NCBI GenBank assembly: GCA_937139605.1 | Contig: CAKZQG010000045.1 | Coordinates: 5,455 to 69,454 of the forward strand | DNA: 64,000 bases | Origin: an uncultured bacterium | GTDB lineage: Bacteria; DRYD01 | Direction of reading: 5' to 3' | In this document: positions 1-9,589 of the stretch, piece by piece | How positions within the stretch are numbered: position 1 is the stretch's first letter | Layout of the letters: each line of letters opens with the position of its first letter | The notes under the pieces: model-generated | Told to the model about the DNA's origin: nothing | The model's input: only the letters and a program-made list of their open reading frames with translations | The model's database searches: none | Program-made: the position numbers and the translations under genes

Positions 1-180
1 TAAAAGCTCAATATAGTGTTCAATATTTTGAAACAAAGTAATAGTAGGATAATCAAAATAGTAATTATCAACAGATATACCCAAATTTTTATTTAAGTAA
101 TTATGAATAGAATTAGCAAAAAAATCTAAGTTAGATTTAGAAGCAAATATCCCAACAATACTAAATATAGCTACCCTCAT
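1..180 (-). CDS. Partial unrecognised protein (N-terminal 60 codons)
   Basis: An open frame begins with ATG at 180 and runs off the left edge of the window. It starts MRVAIFSIVGIFASKSNLDF and has a beta-strand-like first segment. A GGGGA Shine-Dalgarno site sits about five bases upstream of the ATG, which supports the start. I do not recognise the family; the opening could be the first strand of a Rossmann or nucleotide-binding fold, but no motif is complete. It is followed on the same strand, upstream, by the ComEC-like gene, so the two may be co-transcribed. Confidence 0.5.
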   Translation of the reverse strand, partial: MRVAIFSIVGIFASKSNLDFFANSIHNYLNKNLGISVDNYYFDYPTITLFQNIEHYIELL

Positions 181-226
181 AACAATCCCCACACTACATA
201 AATTATAAATAATTTAATAAATAATT

Positions 227-1690
227 TTACTTAAAATATAAAACCAACTGCTTCTGATTAACTATATAATCAATAAAACCCAATAAAAAATAGATTATAT
301 AATAAATTACATTAAATTTAAAAAATAAATAAATAATCCCTAAATAAAAAACAACAGGATAAATAACACTAACAAAAATATTATAAAATATACCAGAAAT
401 TGATAAAAACCCGAAATAATAAATCAATATAGGGAGTAAAAAAATAGTAGCACTTAAAGACATAACAAAACTATCAACTACATAATAAAAGATAATTCTC
501 AAAAAATAAGGGTATCTATCAAAGAAATCAATAATCCATTTTTTTAAAGTATCTCCCAAAACTACAATCCCTATAAAACTAATAAAACTCATCTTAAATG
601 AAAGATTATAAATAAACTTGTAATCTATAAATAAAAAAACTATTAATAAAACAAAAAATAATTTAACAAGATAAAAAATATTACTTTTTTGATCATAATT
701 AAAAAGAACTAAGTTAGTAATAATAGCTATTATAAAAGCTCTAAGTAAGGGATAATCAAAACCAACTACTAAACAATAAATCCACACAATTATGATACTA
801 AAAAAAATAATTACTCCCCTATTTTTTATATCCCTAAAAACAAGATAATATAAAAAAGATAGTAAATAAAAGGAAAAATTAAGTACTAAAGCTATATTTC
901 CCCCAGAAGCCACAAACAAATGATATAATCCACTCTTTATTAATTTTTGCTTTTCATAATAACTAAAATCATCAACCCCCCAAATCATACCCTTCAATAT
1001 ATCAGAATACTTCCCAAAATCACTATACCTTTTATTTATATATCCTCTTACATTATTAATAAATTTATTTATAAAATTATCATCATTTACAAAATTAATA
1101 TCATAAAAATAATTAACTCCATAAAAAATATTGTTAGAAAAATAAAAATCAAATTTTTTTTCATATTGATTAACAAATTCCAAATAAGCAAAAGCCAAGA
1201 ATTTTTTATCCTCTAATAAAAAACTACCTACTAACTCATTCCCTATAAATCTATCTAATTTATTTCTCTGGATTATTACATTAGTATTTATTAAATAGCT
1301 ATAGTAATTATCATAAGATTTAATTACTTTTAAAAGTACATAATTAGATTTAATTTTAGAAATCTGGAACTCAAAATAGCCACTTATCATTTTATTACTT
1401 AAAACTTTATATATCTTAATTTTATAATCTTTAAAATTATGGTAAGCAATAAAGAAAGAAAATACACAAATACTAACTAAAATCCCAAAATCCAATACCC
1501 TTATCCTCTCTTTATTAAATAAAAAATACTTAAATAAAAATAACAAAAATAAATAACAAAAAAATAATACCAACTCAATATAGAAAATCTCAAGAAATTT
1601 CATATTAATAAATAGATTTCTAATTAAATAATGAAAAATAAAATAAGAATTAAATAAAAGAACAATACTAAAAAAAACAAAATGATTCAT
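227..1690 (-). CDS. comEC: ComEC/Rec2-like competence membrane protein
   Basis: This is a 487-residue multi-pass membrane protein. Residues around 230-275 match the ComEC/Rec2 core: a GMIWG-type segment followed by GLYHLFVASGGNIALV, the equivalent of the family signature GLxHLxAISGxHV. Family members form the inner-membrane channel that takes up single-stranded DNA during transformation. The N-terminal part has about two membrane segments and a soluble region (about residues 85-210) like the family's N-terminal OB-fold domain; the C-terminal half is a series of hydrophobic helices. The C-terminal metallo-beta-lactamase domain of long ComEC proteins is absent. No clear Shine-Dalgarno site precedes the ATG, so the start is tentative. 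No other competence gene is nearby. Confidence 0.75.
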   Translation of the reverse strand: MNHFVFFSIVLLFNSYFIFHYLIRNLFINMKFLEIFYIELVLFFCYLFLLFLFKYFLFNKERIRVLDFGILVSICVFSFFIAYHNFKDYKIKIYKVLSNKMISGYFEFQISKIKSNYVLLKVIKSYDNYYSYLINTNVIIQRNKLDRFIGNELVGSFLLEDKKFLAFAYLEFVNQYEKKFDFYFSNNIFYGVNYFYDINFVNDDNFINKFINNVRGYINKRYSDFGKYSDILKGMIWGVDDFSYYEKQKLIKSGLYHLFVASGGNIALVLNFSFYLLSFLYYLVFRDIKNRGVIIFFSIIIVWIYCLVVGFDYPLLRAFIIAIITNLVLFNYDQKSNIFYLVKLFFVLLIVFLFIDYKFIYNLSFKMSFISFIGIVVLGDTLKKWIIDFFDRYPYFLRIIFYYVVDSFVMSLSATIFLLPILIYYFGFLSISGIFYNIFVSVIYPVVFYLGIIYLFFKFNVIYYIIYFLLGFIDYIVNQKQLVLYFK

Positions 1691-1752
1691 ATTTTATTAA
1701 TTAGCTATTTACTTTTTATTAGCAATTCATTATTGAAATTTTAATATTGAGA

Positions 1753-3126
1753 TTAAGAAACTGGGGCTAATTTAGCAGTAAAATGAGGCACTAACTCATC
1801 AGCTTCTAACACTCTATAAGGCTTTAAATTATTTATATTATCTTTTATTAATGAAAATATATATGCAACATATTCTAAATGTTTATAAGTATAAGTTCTT
1901 CTGGGGATAGCCAATCTAACCAAGTTCATTATAGCATCTTTAGAATACATAAGATATCCAACTTCAACACTTCTAATTCCTCCTAATCTATAAAGTTCAA
2001 TTACTAAACTTTGAGCTAAGTAATCTTCTGGTTTTAAGTGTTGAATAAATTTAGAGGCATTAACGAAAACAGCATGTCCTCCAACAGGCTCTATTATAGG
2101 GATCCCAATATTCTTTAATAAATCTCCTAAAAATTTAACCTGATTTATTCTATAATTTAGATAATCTTCATCTAGCACTTCTTCCAAGCCTTTAGCAATA
2201 ACTTCCATATCCTTGCCAGATAATCCCCCATAAGTAGGGAACCCTTCATATAAAATAACCAACTGCCTAATCTTAGGTACTAATTCTTTATTATTAGTAG
2301 CAATAAACCCGCCCATATGTGCTATCCCATCTTTCTTTGTACTCATATAAAATATATCACAATATTGGGTATAGTCGTGGATTATTTCTTTAATAGATTT
2401 ATTAGAGTTAGTTATTCTTTTATAAAGGATAGAATTTTCTGCGATTCTACAACCATCAATAACAAAAATTCTATTATATTTCTTTGTTATTTCATAAGCC
2501 TGTTTTAGATTATTTAGCTCAACGGGTTGGCCTCCTAATGCATTATTAGTTATTGTCATAACTACATGACTAACATTACCATTTTTTAAAAGTTCTTCTA
2601 ATTTTTCTAAATCTATATTCCCTTTAAAATTATATTTTTCATCTTTATAATAAGGGGTAGGTATATTGATAGGGGTTGCTTTAAAGTGTTTATATATAGC
2701 AAAACCGGTATCAAAATGGGTATTACTAATAACAATATCGCCAGGTTTAGTTAGGATTTCTGCTAAAATTTTTTCAGCAGCTCTACCCTGATGTACCGGA
2801 AAAATAAACTCTTTATTACAAAAATTCTTAGCAGCATCTATAAATCTCTCATAACTAATAGACCCCGCATAAGACTCATCATACAACATCATATAACTTA
2901 ACTGTAAATCACTTAAAGTATTCGTCCCACTATCTGTTAATAAATCTATTGTTATATACTTTGATGGAATATTAAACAAATTATAATTAGCTTTTTTTAA
3001 TATTTCTTCTCTTTGTTCAATAGTTAAAAAATTTATCTTTTCTGCTACCTTATATTTATAAAGCTCAATATCAGATAAATTAAAATCTTTAAAATTACTA
3101 AATTTATTAAAGATTTCGTTTTTCAT
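1753..3126 (-). CDS. tnaA: Tryptophanase / tyrosine phenol-lyase family beta-eliminating lyase
   Basis: This is a PLP-dependent beta-eliminating lyase of 457 residues, the usual family length. Tryptophanase converts tryptophan to indole, pyruvate and ammonia; the close relative tyrosine phenol-lyase makes phenol from tyrosine. Visible motifs are HQGRAAEK (about 112-119, phosphate-binding region), the ITNNALGGQPV stretch, DGCRIAEN (about 224-231, PLP-ring contact), STKKDGIAHMGG with the Schiff-base lysine at about 265, and a C-terminal IPRRTYT. The end HFTAKLAPVS is also typical. The sequence alone does not separate the two substrate classes; tryptophanase is favoured. An AGAGGTGGATT site directly precedes the ATG. 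The divergent neighbour RbgA shares the intergenic region. Confidence 0.85.
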   Translation of the reverse strand: MKNEIFNKFSNFKDFNLSDIELYKYKVAEKINFLTIEQREEILKKANYNLFNIPSKYITIDLLTDSGTNTLSDLQLSYMMLYDESYAGSISYERFIDAAKNFCNKEFIFPVHQGRAAEKILAEILTKPGDIVISNTHFDTGFAIYKHFKATPINIPTPYYKDEKYNFKGNIDLEKLEELLKNGNVSHVVMTITNNALGGQPVELNNLKQAYEITKKYNRIFVIDGCRIAENSILYKRITNSNKSIKEIIHDYTQYCDIFYMSTKKDGIAHMGGFIATNNKELVPKIRQLVILYEGFPTYGGLSGKDMEVIAKGLEEVLDEDYLNYRINQVKFLGDLLKNIGIPIIEPVGGHAVFVNASKFIQHLKPEDYLAQSLVIELYRLGGIRSVEVGYLMYSKDAIMNLVRLAIPRRTYTYKHLEYVAYIFSLIKDNINNLKPYRVLEADELVPHFTAKLAPVS

Positions 3127-3271
3127 AATCCACCTCTATTTTATCATTATTCTTTTCTTTTTTAAATTTCTTAAAACTTACAATTATCCCTTTAAAAAGA
3201 AAAATAAATTATTTTTTATTAAACGATTATTTTAAATGATTAACAAAAAAAATGGAGTAATAATAAAATAT

Positions 3272-3961
3272 ATGGAAGAAGTTAAAATAAAATTATCTTT
3301 CCCATTACATGTTAAAAAATCAATAGATATAATTCAAAAAATAATAAAAAAAATAAATACAATAATTTACGTAGTAGATAGTAGAGTTTTTGAATTAACT
3401 TTTGACTTAAATATCTTAAATAAGTTTCAACTTAAAAACAAGATCCTTATAATATTTTTTAATAAAACTGATTTAATAGATAAAAAAGATAAAAAAAATC
3501 TCCAAGATTTTATAAATAATTTAGAATCTAATATAAACCAAATAAAAGAAAAATTCAAACTAAAAGAAATTTATTTTATTATAGGGAATAAAGAAAAAAT
3601 AAAAGATTTAAAAAACAAATTAAAAGAAATAGCAAATAGAGAGTTATTTATAAATATAGTGATAATAGGCTATCCTAATGTAGGGAAATCTACAATTATT
3701 AACAGACTAATAAATAGATCTAAAGCCAAAGTAGAAGATAAAGTAGGAACAACAAGATCTTTACAGTGGTATTCTATTGAATATAATATTAAAATATTAG
3801 ATAGTCCGGGGATAATTTTACCTACAGATACAACCCTAAAAGATGCATTAACATTATATAAATTTAACATAATTTCAGAGAGTTTTATCCCATTACCTAC
3901 GGAAAAAATTCAAAGCATGTTAAGAAAATATGAAAAAGATAGTAAGTATAATAGGAACTAG
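3272..3961 (+). CDS. rbgA: RbgA/YlqF-type circularly permuted ribosome-assembly GTPase
   Basis: The protein is a small circularly permuted GTPase. G motifs run in the order G4 (FNKTDL, about residues 63-68), then G1 (GYPNVGKST) and G3 (DSPGI), as in RbgA/YlqF, which promotes late 50S subunit maturation. The N-terminal FPLHVKKS matches the family FPGHMxKA opening. I start at the ATG at 3272 because a GGAG site precedes it; the in-frame ATG at 3236 has none. The end overlaps the start of wecB by 32 bp in another frame, so translation is probably coupled. At about 229 residues it is shorter than B. subtilis RbgA (about 280); the C-terminal helical domain is reduced. Confidence 0.8.
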   Translation: MEEVKIKLSFPLHVKKSIDIIQKIIKKINTIIYVVDSRVFELTFDLNILNKFQLKNKILIIFFNKTDLIDKKDKKNLQDFINNLESNINQIKEKFKLKEIYFIIGNKEKIKDLKNKLKEIANRELFINIVIIGYPNVGKSTIINRLINRSKAKVEDKVGTTRSLQWYSIEYNIKILDSPGIILPTDTTLKDALTLYKFNIISESFIPLPTEKIQSMLRKYEKDSKYNRN

Positions 3962-5177
3962 GCCACAATATATTAAAATAAAACCAATATACTTAGCATT
4001 TAATAAAATCAATAAAAACAATAATCAAATAAAACACGTTATAATAAACACTTCTCAACATTATGATTATAATATGTCCCAAGCGCTGTTTAAAGATTTA
4101 TTAATAGAGAATATAGACTACCATTTAGATATAGATTATAAATTAATAACTAATCCTGGGGAGCAAACTGCTTTAATGATGAAAAAAATCGAAAAATTAA
4201 TCTTAAAGATAAATCCGGATATAGTGATGTTGTATGGTGATACGAATAGTACCTTAGCTGGAGCTATTGTATGTTCTAAGTTAAAAATCCCGATAGCACA
4301 TATAGAAGCCGGCTTAAGGAGCTATAATAAATTTATGCCAGAAGAAATTAATAGAATCCTAACAGATCATATCTCTACATTCTTATTTTGTCCTACCAAA
4401 AACTCCGTTATTAATCTAAAAAAAGAAGGTTTTAAAAACTTAATCCCTACATTAATAACACTTAAAAAAATAAATAAACTTAATCTAAAAATTTATAACA
4501 TAAATAACCCTATTGTAATAAATGTAGGGGATATTATGTACGATTTACTTAATATAGTTCTAGATAAAATAAAAAAGAATTACAATAAAATAGATATTTT
4601 AAAAAAATTAGATATATTGAGTTTAGATTATATTTTATTAACGATTCACAGGCAAGAAAACACTGAAGATATAAACACTTTAATAGATTTATTAAATTTT
4701 GTAAAAGAAGTTTCAAAAAAATATAACAAAAAAGTTATATTTCCTATCCATCCAAGAACATCTAAAATAATTAATGAGATTTTAAAAAGTTCAAAAGAAT
4801 TGTATAAAATAATGGATAACTTTATAATAATAGAGCCTGTAAAATATACGGATAATATATTTTTAATATTAAATGCGTTTATGGTATTAACTGATTCCGG
4901 GGGGTTACAAAAGGAAGCTTATTTATTAAAAGTTCCCACAGTAACTTTAAGGAATGAAACAGAATGGATAGAAACTTTAAAAAACAATTTTAATATACTT
5001 TATAAGGATTTTATATATAAATTTAATATGAATCATCCATTAATTTCAAAAAGGGAGGATTTATTAAAGGAGATAATGTTAAAAAGAATGGGGATAAATG
5101 AGTTTGGAGATACCAAAGCTTCTTATAAAATAATAAAATTATTACTAAATTACATCACTAAAAAATTACCATATTAA
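3930..5177 (+). CDS. wecB: UDP-N-acetylglucosamine 2-epimerase (non-hydrolysing)
   Basis: At 415 residues it is slightly longer than WecB/MnaA (about 375). It interconverts UDP-GlcNAc and UDP-ManNAc for surface polysaccharide synthesis in the cytoplasm. Family signatures are all present: GTRPQYIKIKP near the N-terminus, TSQHYDYNM, GDTNSTLAGA, HIEAGLRSYNKFMPEE with the catalytic acidic residues, LLTIHRQENTED, and TDSGGLQKEAY in the nucleotide-binding C-terminal domain. The first ATG is inside the end of the preceding GTPase gene. No other polysaccharide gene is adjacent. Confidence 0.92.
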   Translation: MKKIVSIIGTRPQYIKIKPIYLAFNKINKNNNQIKHVIINTSQHYDYNMSQALFKDLLIENIDYHLDIDYKLITNPGEQTALMMKKIEKLILKINPDIVMLYGDTNSTLAGAIVCSKLKIPIAHIEAGLRSYNKFMPEEINRILTDHISTFLFCPTKNSVINLKKEGFKNLIPTLITLKKINKLNLKIYNINNPIVINVGDIMYDLLNIVLDKIKKNYNKIDILKKLDILSLDYILLTIHRQENTEDINTLIDLLNFVKEVSKKYNKKVIFPIHPRTSKIINEILKSSKELYKIMDNFIIIEPVKYTDNIFLILNAFMVLTDSGGLQKEAYLLKVPTVTLRNETEWIETLKNNFNILYKDFIYKFNMNHPLISKREDLLKEIMLKRMGINEFGDTKASYKIIKLLLNYITKKLPY

Positions 5178-5207
5178 TTATTTTAATTTATTTTTTATTT
5201 TGCTTTT

Positions 5208-5241
5208 GTGATATTATTTTTTTTGTGATATTATTTTTTTT
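5208..5241. repeat. Perfect 17-bp tandem duplication
   Basis: A 17-bp unit, GTGATATTATTTTTTTT, occurs twice back to back without a mismatch. It lies just beyond the 3' end of the decayed OmpA/MotB-type gene and between it and wecB. It looks like a simple slippage duplication. Confidence 0.8.
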
Positions 5242-5244
5242 GGA

Positions 5245-5493
5245 TTATTTTGGGGAATATTCAAGGATAATTTCTATTCTTTCATGTTTATTGTCGTTAG
5301 GGGGTAAATTTTTATCGAAGGGTGTTTGTCCTCCTCTAGCACTTATAGAAATAAACCACGGCTGGATTCCACAGCCTGTTAAAATATCAGCAACATTAGC
5401 AGCTCTCATTGCAGATAATTGCCAATTTTCTTTTTGTCCTATTTGAGTTGGTTTAGTATGTCCTTCTATCCTTATCTTATATATACTATAAAC
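5245..5493 (-). pseudogene. Remnant of an OmpA/MotB-type peptidoglycan-binding domain
   Basis: Read on the minus strand, 83 codons between two TAA stops encode the C-terminal half of an OmpA-family domain. It reads YKIRIEGHTKPTQIG, then NWQLSAMRAANVADIL, then GIQPWFISISARGGQTPF, and ends HERIEIILEYSPK. These match the GHTD, NWELSxxRAxxV, GxGExxP and RRVEIxL blocks of MotB/OmpA. There is no start codon or signal/TM segment in frame: a stop at 5494-5496 cuts it off, and upstream sequence (5497-5640) is hydrophobic in shifting frames with more stops. I read it as a decayed gene for a stator protein (MotB) or an OmpA-like lipoprotein. It has not been functional as a whole protein. Confidence 0.75.
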
Positions 5494-5646
5494 TTACAAG
5501 ATAATGATTATAGAGGATACAAAATTGAAAAAGTAAAAAAAACAACTTTAGGAAATATAAAAAACTATATAATACAATTTTGGTTGTTAATAAAACACAT
5601 TGCTAAGAATAAAATAACAAAAAATTAATAATTATTGCATATGTAA

Positions 5647-6831
5647 TTATAAAACAGTTATGTCTTTAAGGTATTTAATAAAATCGGCATTACGGATAAT
5701 ATTTTTTATTAATTTAATAGTATTTTGGATATCAACTAAATGAACGATTTGATAATTAGTATGAATATATTTAGCAGGGACTGAGATAATAATAGTATTA
5801 GCTAAATCTTGAAGATAACCAGCATCAGTGCCACCAATATTCGGCTTCTTTATCTGTAAAGGAATATCCAAAGAATTAGCTATAAATTTAACAAATTCTA
5901 TAAACTTTGGATTAGCTATATAACTTTTATCCATAATAGTCAAAACAGGACCCTTAGAAACATAAGAAACCTGAGAATCAGTATATGGAGACTCTGCAGA
6001 AGTCGTTTCTAAAATTATAATCAAATTAGCTCTAAATCTTTCGTTATTAAGAATAAACCGTGCACCCCTTAACCCCAATTCTTCTTGAACAGTAAAAATA
6101 TGTAGAACATCAACAAAAGGATCTATATTCTTTAATAGATGTAAATTAATATAAGTTCCAACCCTATTATCAAAAGCTTTGCCCATAACACTATAAGGAG
6201 AAATGACTTCAAAATAAGACTCCAAAAGCAAAGGATCCCCAATCTCAATTAAATCATAATTACAATCAACATCAACGTATAAATCACTAAACTCTTTAAC
6301 ACTAAACTCTTTTTTAATATGAGGAGGTAAAGAAGCAAAAACCCCCTTAACATACCCACTCTTAGTCTTTATAACAACCTTAGAAGATAAAAGATTCTTA
6401 ACATCCCATCCCCCTATCGGCTCCACCTTAACATAAGGATACTTCATTTTCTCACTAACAATAAACCCTACCTCATCTATATGACTAGCTAAAGCAACCT
6501 TAAACTCCTCCTGCGGAATATCCTTAAAAACAGTTATATTCCCCTTAATATCAACAGTATAAGTGTAATTATAATTTTCAATAAAATTAGTGATAATATT
6601 TTTAACATCATCTTCAAAATTAGAAACCCCAAAAGCATTAGATAAAGAAGCTAATAGATCTAAATCAATTGGATCTAATTCCTTTAAATAATTATCAATA
6701 TCTTCATCAGATATTTTAAAATATTCCCTTAAATCAACAGCATTAATATTAGATTCATAAAGATTTTCCCTTACTTCCTCAGCTACATCAGATAATACAG
6801 TTTGTTTAGTAGATACTTCTTTTTCTTTCAT
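5647..6831 (-). CDS. M42 family glutamyl/deblocking aminopeptidase
   Basis: This is an M42 metallo-aminopeptidase (FrvX/TET type), a two-metal enzyme that trims peptides in the cytoplasm, often as a dodecamer. Metal and catalytic motifs are visible in order: ALASHIDEVGF (His and Asp ligands), GKAFDNRVG (bridging Asp), TVQEELGLRGA (catalytic Glu and ligand), an ETTSAESPY stretch, and IHTNYQIVHLVDI with the C-terminal His ligand. It carries about 55 extra N-terminal residues, acidic and helical, before the usual family start near LASLSNAFGVSNFEDDV. I place the start at the ATG at 6831 because AGAGG lies eight bases upstream; the in-frame GTG at 6840 is too close to that site. Confidence 0.88.
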   Translation of the reverse strand: MKEKEVSTKQTVLSDVAEEVRENLYESNINAVDLREYFKISDEDIDNYLKELDPIDLDLLASLSNAFGVSNFEDDVKNIITNFIENYNYTYTVDIKGNITVFKDIPQEEFKVALASHIDEVGFIVSEKMKYPYVKVEPIGGWDVKNLLSSKVVIKTKSGYVKGVFASLPPHIKKEFSVKEFSDLYVDVDCNYDLIEIGDPLLLESYFEVISPYSVMGKAFDNRVGTYINLHLLKNIDPFVDVLHIFTVQEELGLRGARFILNNERFRANLIIILETTSAESPYTDSQVSYVSKGPVLTIMDKSYIANPKFIEFVKFIANSLDIPLQIKKPNIGGTDAGYLQDLANTIIISVPAKYIHTNYQIVHLVDIQNTIKLIKNIIRNADFIKYLKDITVL

Positions 6832-6900
6832 AATCTCCACCTCTTAATAATTTTTTTTCTATTTTTACTAAAATAAAGGCCATTTAAATTAGTATCTTTA

Positions 6901-7740
6901 TTAAAATTTAAAACTTTCAAAATTTTTTAAATAATAATTACCTAAATTTTTATAACTTTTATATTTATCAATAATAAAAACTTTAAGAGAATTATTTTTA
7001 GAATCTAAAAACTTAAAATAAAAATAATCATTCCTAAAATAGGCTTCGTATAAAGATATATCAGAATTACTTAAATTATTAAAAGCTTTAAGATAATTTA
7101 AATGATCTTTATAATCCTTAATTTCTATATTTTTTTCATTATAATTTAATCTCAAAAGCATTATCTGATTTACTAAAATCTTAAGATTATCTTCAATAGG
7201 ATACAAAATAGAAGCCAAATTAGGATCTATATATTTATAAAAATTAGGAGTAGAATAATCATAAAGATACATTATCTCTAAATCAGAATTATAATACTTT
7301 TTTAAATAAGCAATAATGCCAAAAGAAGTAGGATTATTTTTTAATTTTTTATTAGTTAATTTTTCCTTAGGAATAGGAGGATAATAATAAATAGGAAATT
7401 CTTTACCTTTTAAATTATATAATTCATTTAAAATAGTAAAAACATTTTTATCAATATTGAAAAAATAAATTTTATTATTATCATAATCAACTACCTGCTG
7501 AACATCATCAAATAAAAAATACTCTATATTACTTTTTAAATTATAATCATAATATTTAAAAGATAAAACATATTCAGGAATACTTAAATTTTGATTATTA
7601 AAATTTTGATTATTAAAATTTTGGGTATTAAAATTTTGATTTGCTAAAGAAAACTTTAAAACAAAAAAATAAAAAAATATAAAAATATAAATAATATTTT
7701 TTTTAATTTGATAATCCCTAATTTTAATAATGTTATACAT
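6901..7740 (-). CDS. Exported protein of unknown function with Asn-Gln repeats
   Basis: The 279-residue protein begins with a basic segment and a strongly hydrophobic stretch (about residues 14-31) ending FSLANQ, which fits a Sec signal peptide cleaved near SLA. Immediately after come four short repeats of the type QNFNN, encoded by a 15-bp tandem repeat at about 7585-7642. The mature part is rich in Tyr, Asn and Lys and has no motif I recognise. It is unlikely to be a lipoprotein because no Cys follows the hydrophobic segment. It lies 50 bp downstream of clpP on the same strand. Confidence 0.6.
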   Translation of the reverse strand: MYNIIKIRDYQIKKNIIYIFIFFYFFVLKFSLANQNFNTQNFNNQNFNNQNLSIPEYVLSFKYYDYNLKSNIEYFLFDDVQQVVDYDNNKIYFFNIDKNVFTILNELYNLKGKEFPIYYYPPIPKEKLTNKKLKNNPTSFGIIAYLKKYYNSDLEIMYLYDYSTPNFYKYIDPNLASILYPIEDNLKILVNQIMLLRLNYNEKNIEIKDYKDHLNYLKAFNNLSNSDISLYEAYFRNDYFYFKFLDSKNNSLKVFIIDKYKSYKNLGNYYLKNFESFKF

Positions 7741-7790
7741 TAAATTTTACGGTTAAATTTTGTAATATATTAATTTTATATTATATTTTA

Positions 7791-8435
7791 CTATAATGGT
7801 TGTTCAGATAGAGGGGTAATATTTCTATTTTCAGGGGTAATAATATCATCAATTATGCCATATTCTTTAGCCTCTAAAGCAGACATATAGTAATCTCTAT
7901 CAGTATCTATTTCAATTTTTTCAATAGGTTGGCCTGTATGATTAGATAATATTTCATTAATAATTTTTTTCAATCTCATAATTTCTTTGGCATGGATTTC
8001 AATATCTTTAGCTTGCCCACCGATCCCTTTTATCCAGGGTTGATGGATCATAATCCTTGAATAAGGTAAAGCAAAGCGCTTACCTTTAGCTCCACCAGCT
8101 AATAAGACAGCCGCAGCACTTGCAGCCATCCCAACACATATCGTAGAAACATCCGGCTTTATTACCCTCATTGTATCATATATAGCTAACGCAGCAGTTA
8201 TACTACCCCCTGGGCTATTTATATATAAATCTATATCTTTATCAGGATCTTCTTTCTCTAAAAACAATAACTGCGCTATTATTAAATTAGCAATATGATC
8301 TTCAATAGCATCACCTAAAAATACTATCCTTTCTTTTAGTAATCTAGAATATATATCATAAGATCTCTCTCCTCTTGGAGTTTGCTCAACTACTATAGGA
8401 ACTAAAGTATTACGATAAATACTTAAATCCCTCAT
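7791..8435 (-). CDS. clpP: ATP-dependent Clp protease proteolytic subunit
   Basis: The 214-residue protein is a ClpP serine protease subunit, which forms a tetradecameric barrel loaded by ClpX or ClpA/C. The catalytic triad is visible: Ser106 in [11 protein letters not shown], His131 in RIMIHQPW, and the Asp in the [11 protein letters not shown] stretch near 178-181. The GGS turn ([12 protein letters not shown]) that shapes the oxyanion hole is intact. A GAAGGGGTGGATT site directly precedes the ATG. No clpX or tig gene is next to it, which is unlike the common tig-clpP-clpX order. Confidence 0.97.
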   Translation of the reverse strand: MRDLSIYRNTLVPIVVEQTPRGERSYDIYSRLLKERIVFLGDAIEDHIANLIIAQLLFLEKEDPDKDIDLYINSPGGSITAALAIYDTMRVIKPDVSTICVGMAASAAAVLLAGGAKGKRFALPYSRIMIHQPWIKGIGGQAKDIEIHAKEIMRLKKIINEILSNHTGQPIEKIEIDTDRDYYMSALEAKEYGIIDDIITPENRNITPLSEQPL

Positions 8436-8717
8436 AATCCACCCCTTCCTATCCTAATGAAAATTTTTTAATATTTTTTAGTGAAAATCCCTATATTTTA
8501 TTAAAAATTAACTATCACTTAGCTTCAAAGTTTCTCTTTATTTTATTCTACTTCTTTTAGTATAAACCTTTTTATTTTTTAGATTTATTTTTAATATCCT
8601 TAATAAATAAATAACTAAAATTAACATTTTTTTTACACTTAAATAAATATTTTTTTTAGATTTATTTAAAAATTAAAATAGAAAAAAATAAAAAATAAAA
8701 ACCGGGAGGGAACTAAC

Positions 8718-9512
8718 ATGTCAGAAATAACTACTAATAACAAAATAAACCTAAATCTATCAAAAGGGAAAATAGATAACAATTTAATATTAACATCTAA
8801 TGACCAAGATAACAACACTAATTTAAAAATTGACTTAAATACTAATAATAATTCTTCATTAACGAATAAAGTAAGTGATATATTGTCATATACCCAAGAT
8901 GGAGTAAGTAGTTTAACAGAAACTGCACAAACATTTGTAGAAAATAATCCAGCATTTATATTCCAAAAAACCGCAGAACAACTAAAAAGCTCAATAGTAA
9001 GTGGTATATATAGCACCTTTGGGGAAGTAGTAGATAAAGTATTACTAGGAGCATTTAGAGGAGTTACCCTAGCATTTGACGCCTGGAACTTTATAAAAAA
9101 ATTAAAAGAAAAAAATAAACTAAAACAAGAATTAGAAAAACTAAATAATCAAATAAAAGAAGCTAATCTAGAAGAAACTAAAAAAGCAGAAATAGATCAA
9201 AAAATAAATAAACTATTAGAAGATATAGATGAAAACAAAATGGATTTAGGAGTAAGTGGGGGAAGAGTAATAACAGATTTATTAGGAGTAGTAGGAGCAA
9301 TAGCAGGTTTAGGATTCTTAGGAGGAGCATTAGCTACAGCAGCACCATATCTAATAGGAGTAGCCTTAGTAGGAGATATTGCTGGAATCTCTTATTATGC
9401 CTATAAAGCTATAAAAAATGGAGTTAATTCATTCCAACAAAAACTAGCACAACGAAGAGAATTAGAAATGAAACAAAAACAAACACAAACACAAACACAA
9501 ATAAATACTTAA
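8718..9512 (+). CDS. Unknown helical protein with coiled coil and glycine/alanine-rich hydrophobic hairpin
   Basis: I do not recognise this 264-residue protein. The first 45 residues are polar and Asn/Ser/Thr-rich with no signal peptide. Residues about 125-172 are a charged coiled coil (KLKEKNKLKQELEKLNNQI). Residues about 180-230 form two small-residue-rich hydrophobic segments (GVVGAIAGLGFLGGALATAA, then VALVGDIAGISYYAY) like a membrane hairpin or glycine zipper. The C-terminus is a KQTQTQTQTQ tail encoded by an in-frame ACAAAC hexanucleotide repeat. A strong GGGAGGGA site precedes the ATG and a 280-bp spacer precedes that, so it is probably a single-gene unit. Its layout resembles the plus-strand gene at 17816. 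Confidence 0.55.
   Translation: MSEITTNNKINLNLSKGKIDNNLILTSNDQDNNTNLKIDLNTNNNSSLTNKVSDILSYTQDGVSSLTETAQTFVENNPAFIFQKTAEQLKSSIVSGIYSTFGEVVDKVLLGAFRGVTLAFDAWNFIKKLKEKNKLKQELEKLNNQIKEANLEETKKAEIDQKINKLLEDIDENKMDLGVSGGRVITDLLGVVGAIAGLGFLGGALATAAPYLIGVALVGDIAGISYYAYKAIKNGVNSFQQKLAQRRELEMKQKQTQTQTQINT
9474..9503 (+). repeat. Hexanucleotide ACAAAC-type microsatellite
   Basis: About four tandem copies of a six-base CA/A-rich unit encode the alternating Gln-Thr tail of the preceding protein. Because the unit is six bases, copy-number change would alter tail length without a frameshift. Confidence 0.6.
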
Positions 9513-9589
9513 TCAAGGTGTTTTTAGTAGTTATTTACCCATAATGGTGTATAGGCGGAACATAAGTGTTAGGAGATTTTTAATGTTAT

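Noticed and set aside
947-1216. Plus-strand 89-codon frame inside the ComEC-like gene
   Set aside because: It is an Ile/Tyr/Lys-rich shadow of AT-rich coding sequence on the other strand.
5225-5446. Plus-strand frame opposite the OmpA/MotB remnant
   Set aside because: The opposite strand gives a recognisable domain; this frame is its shadow.
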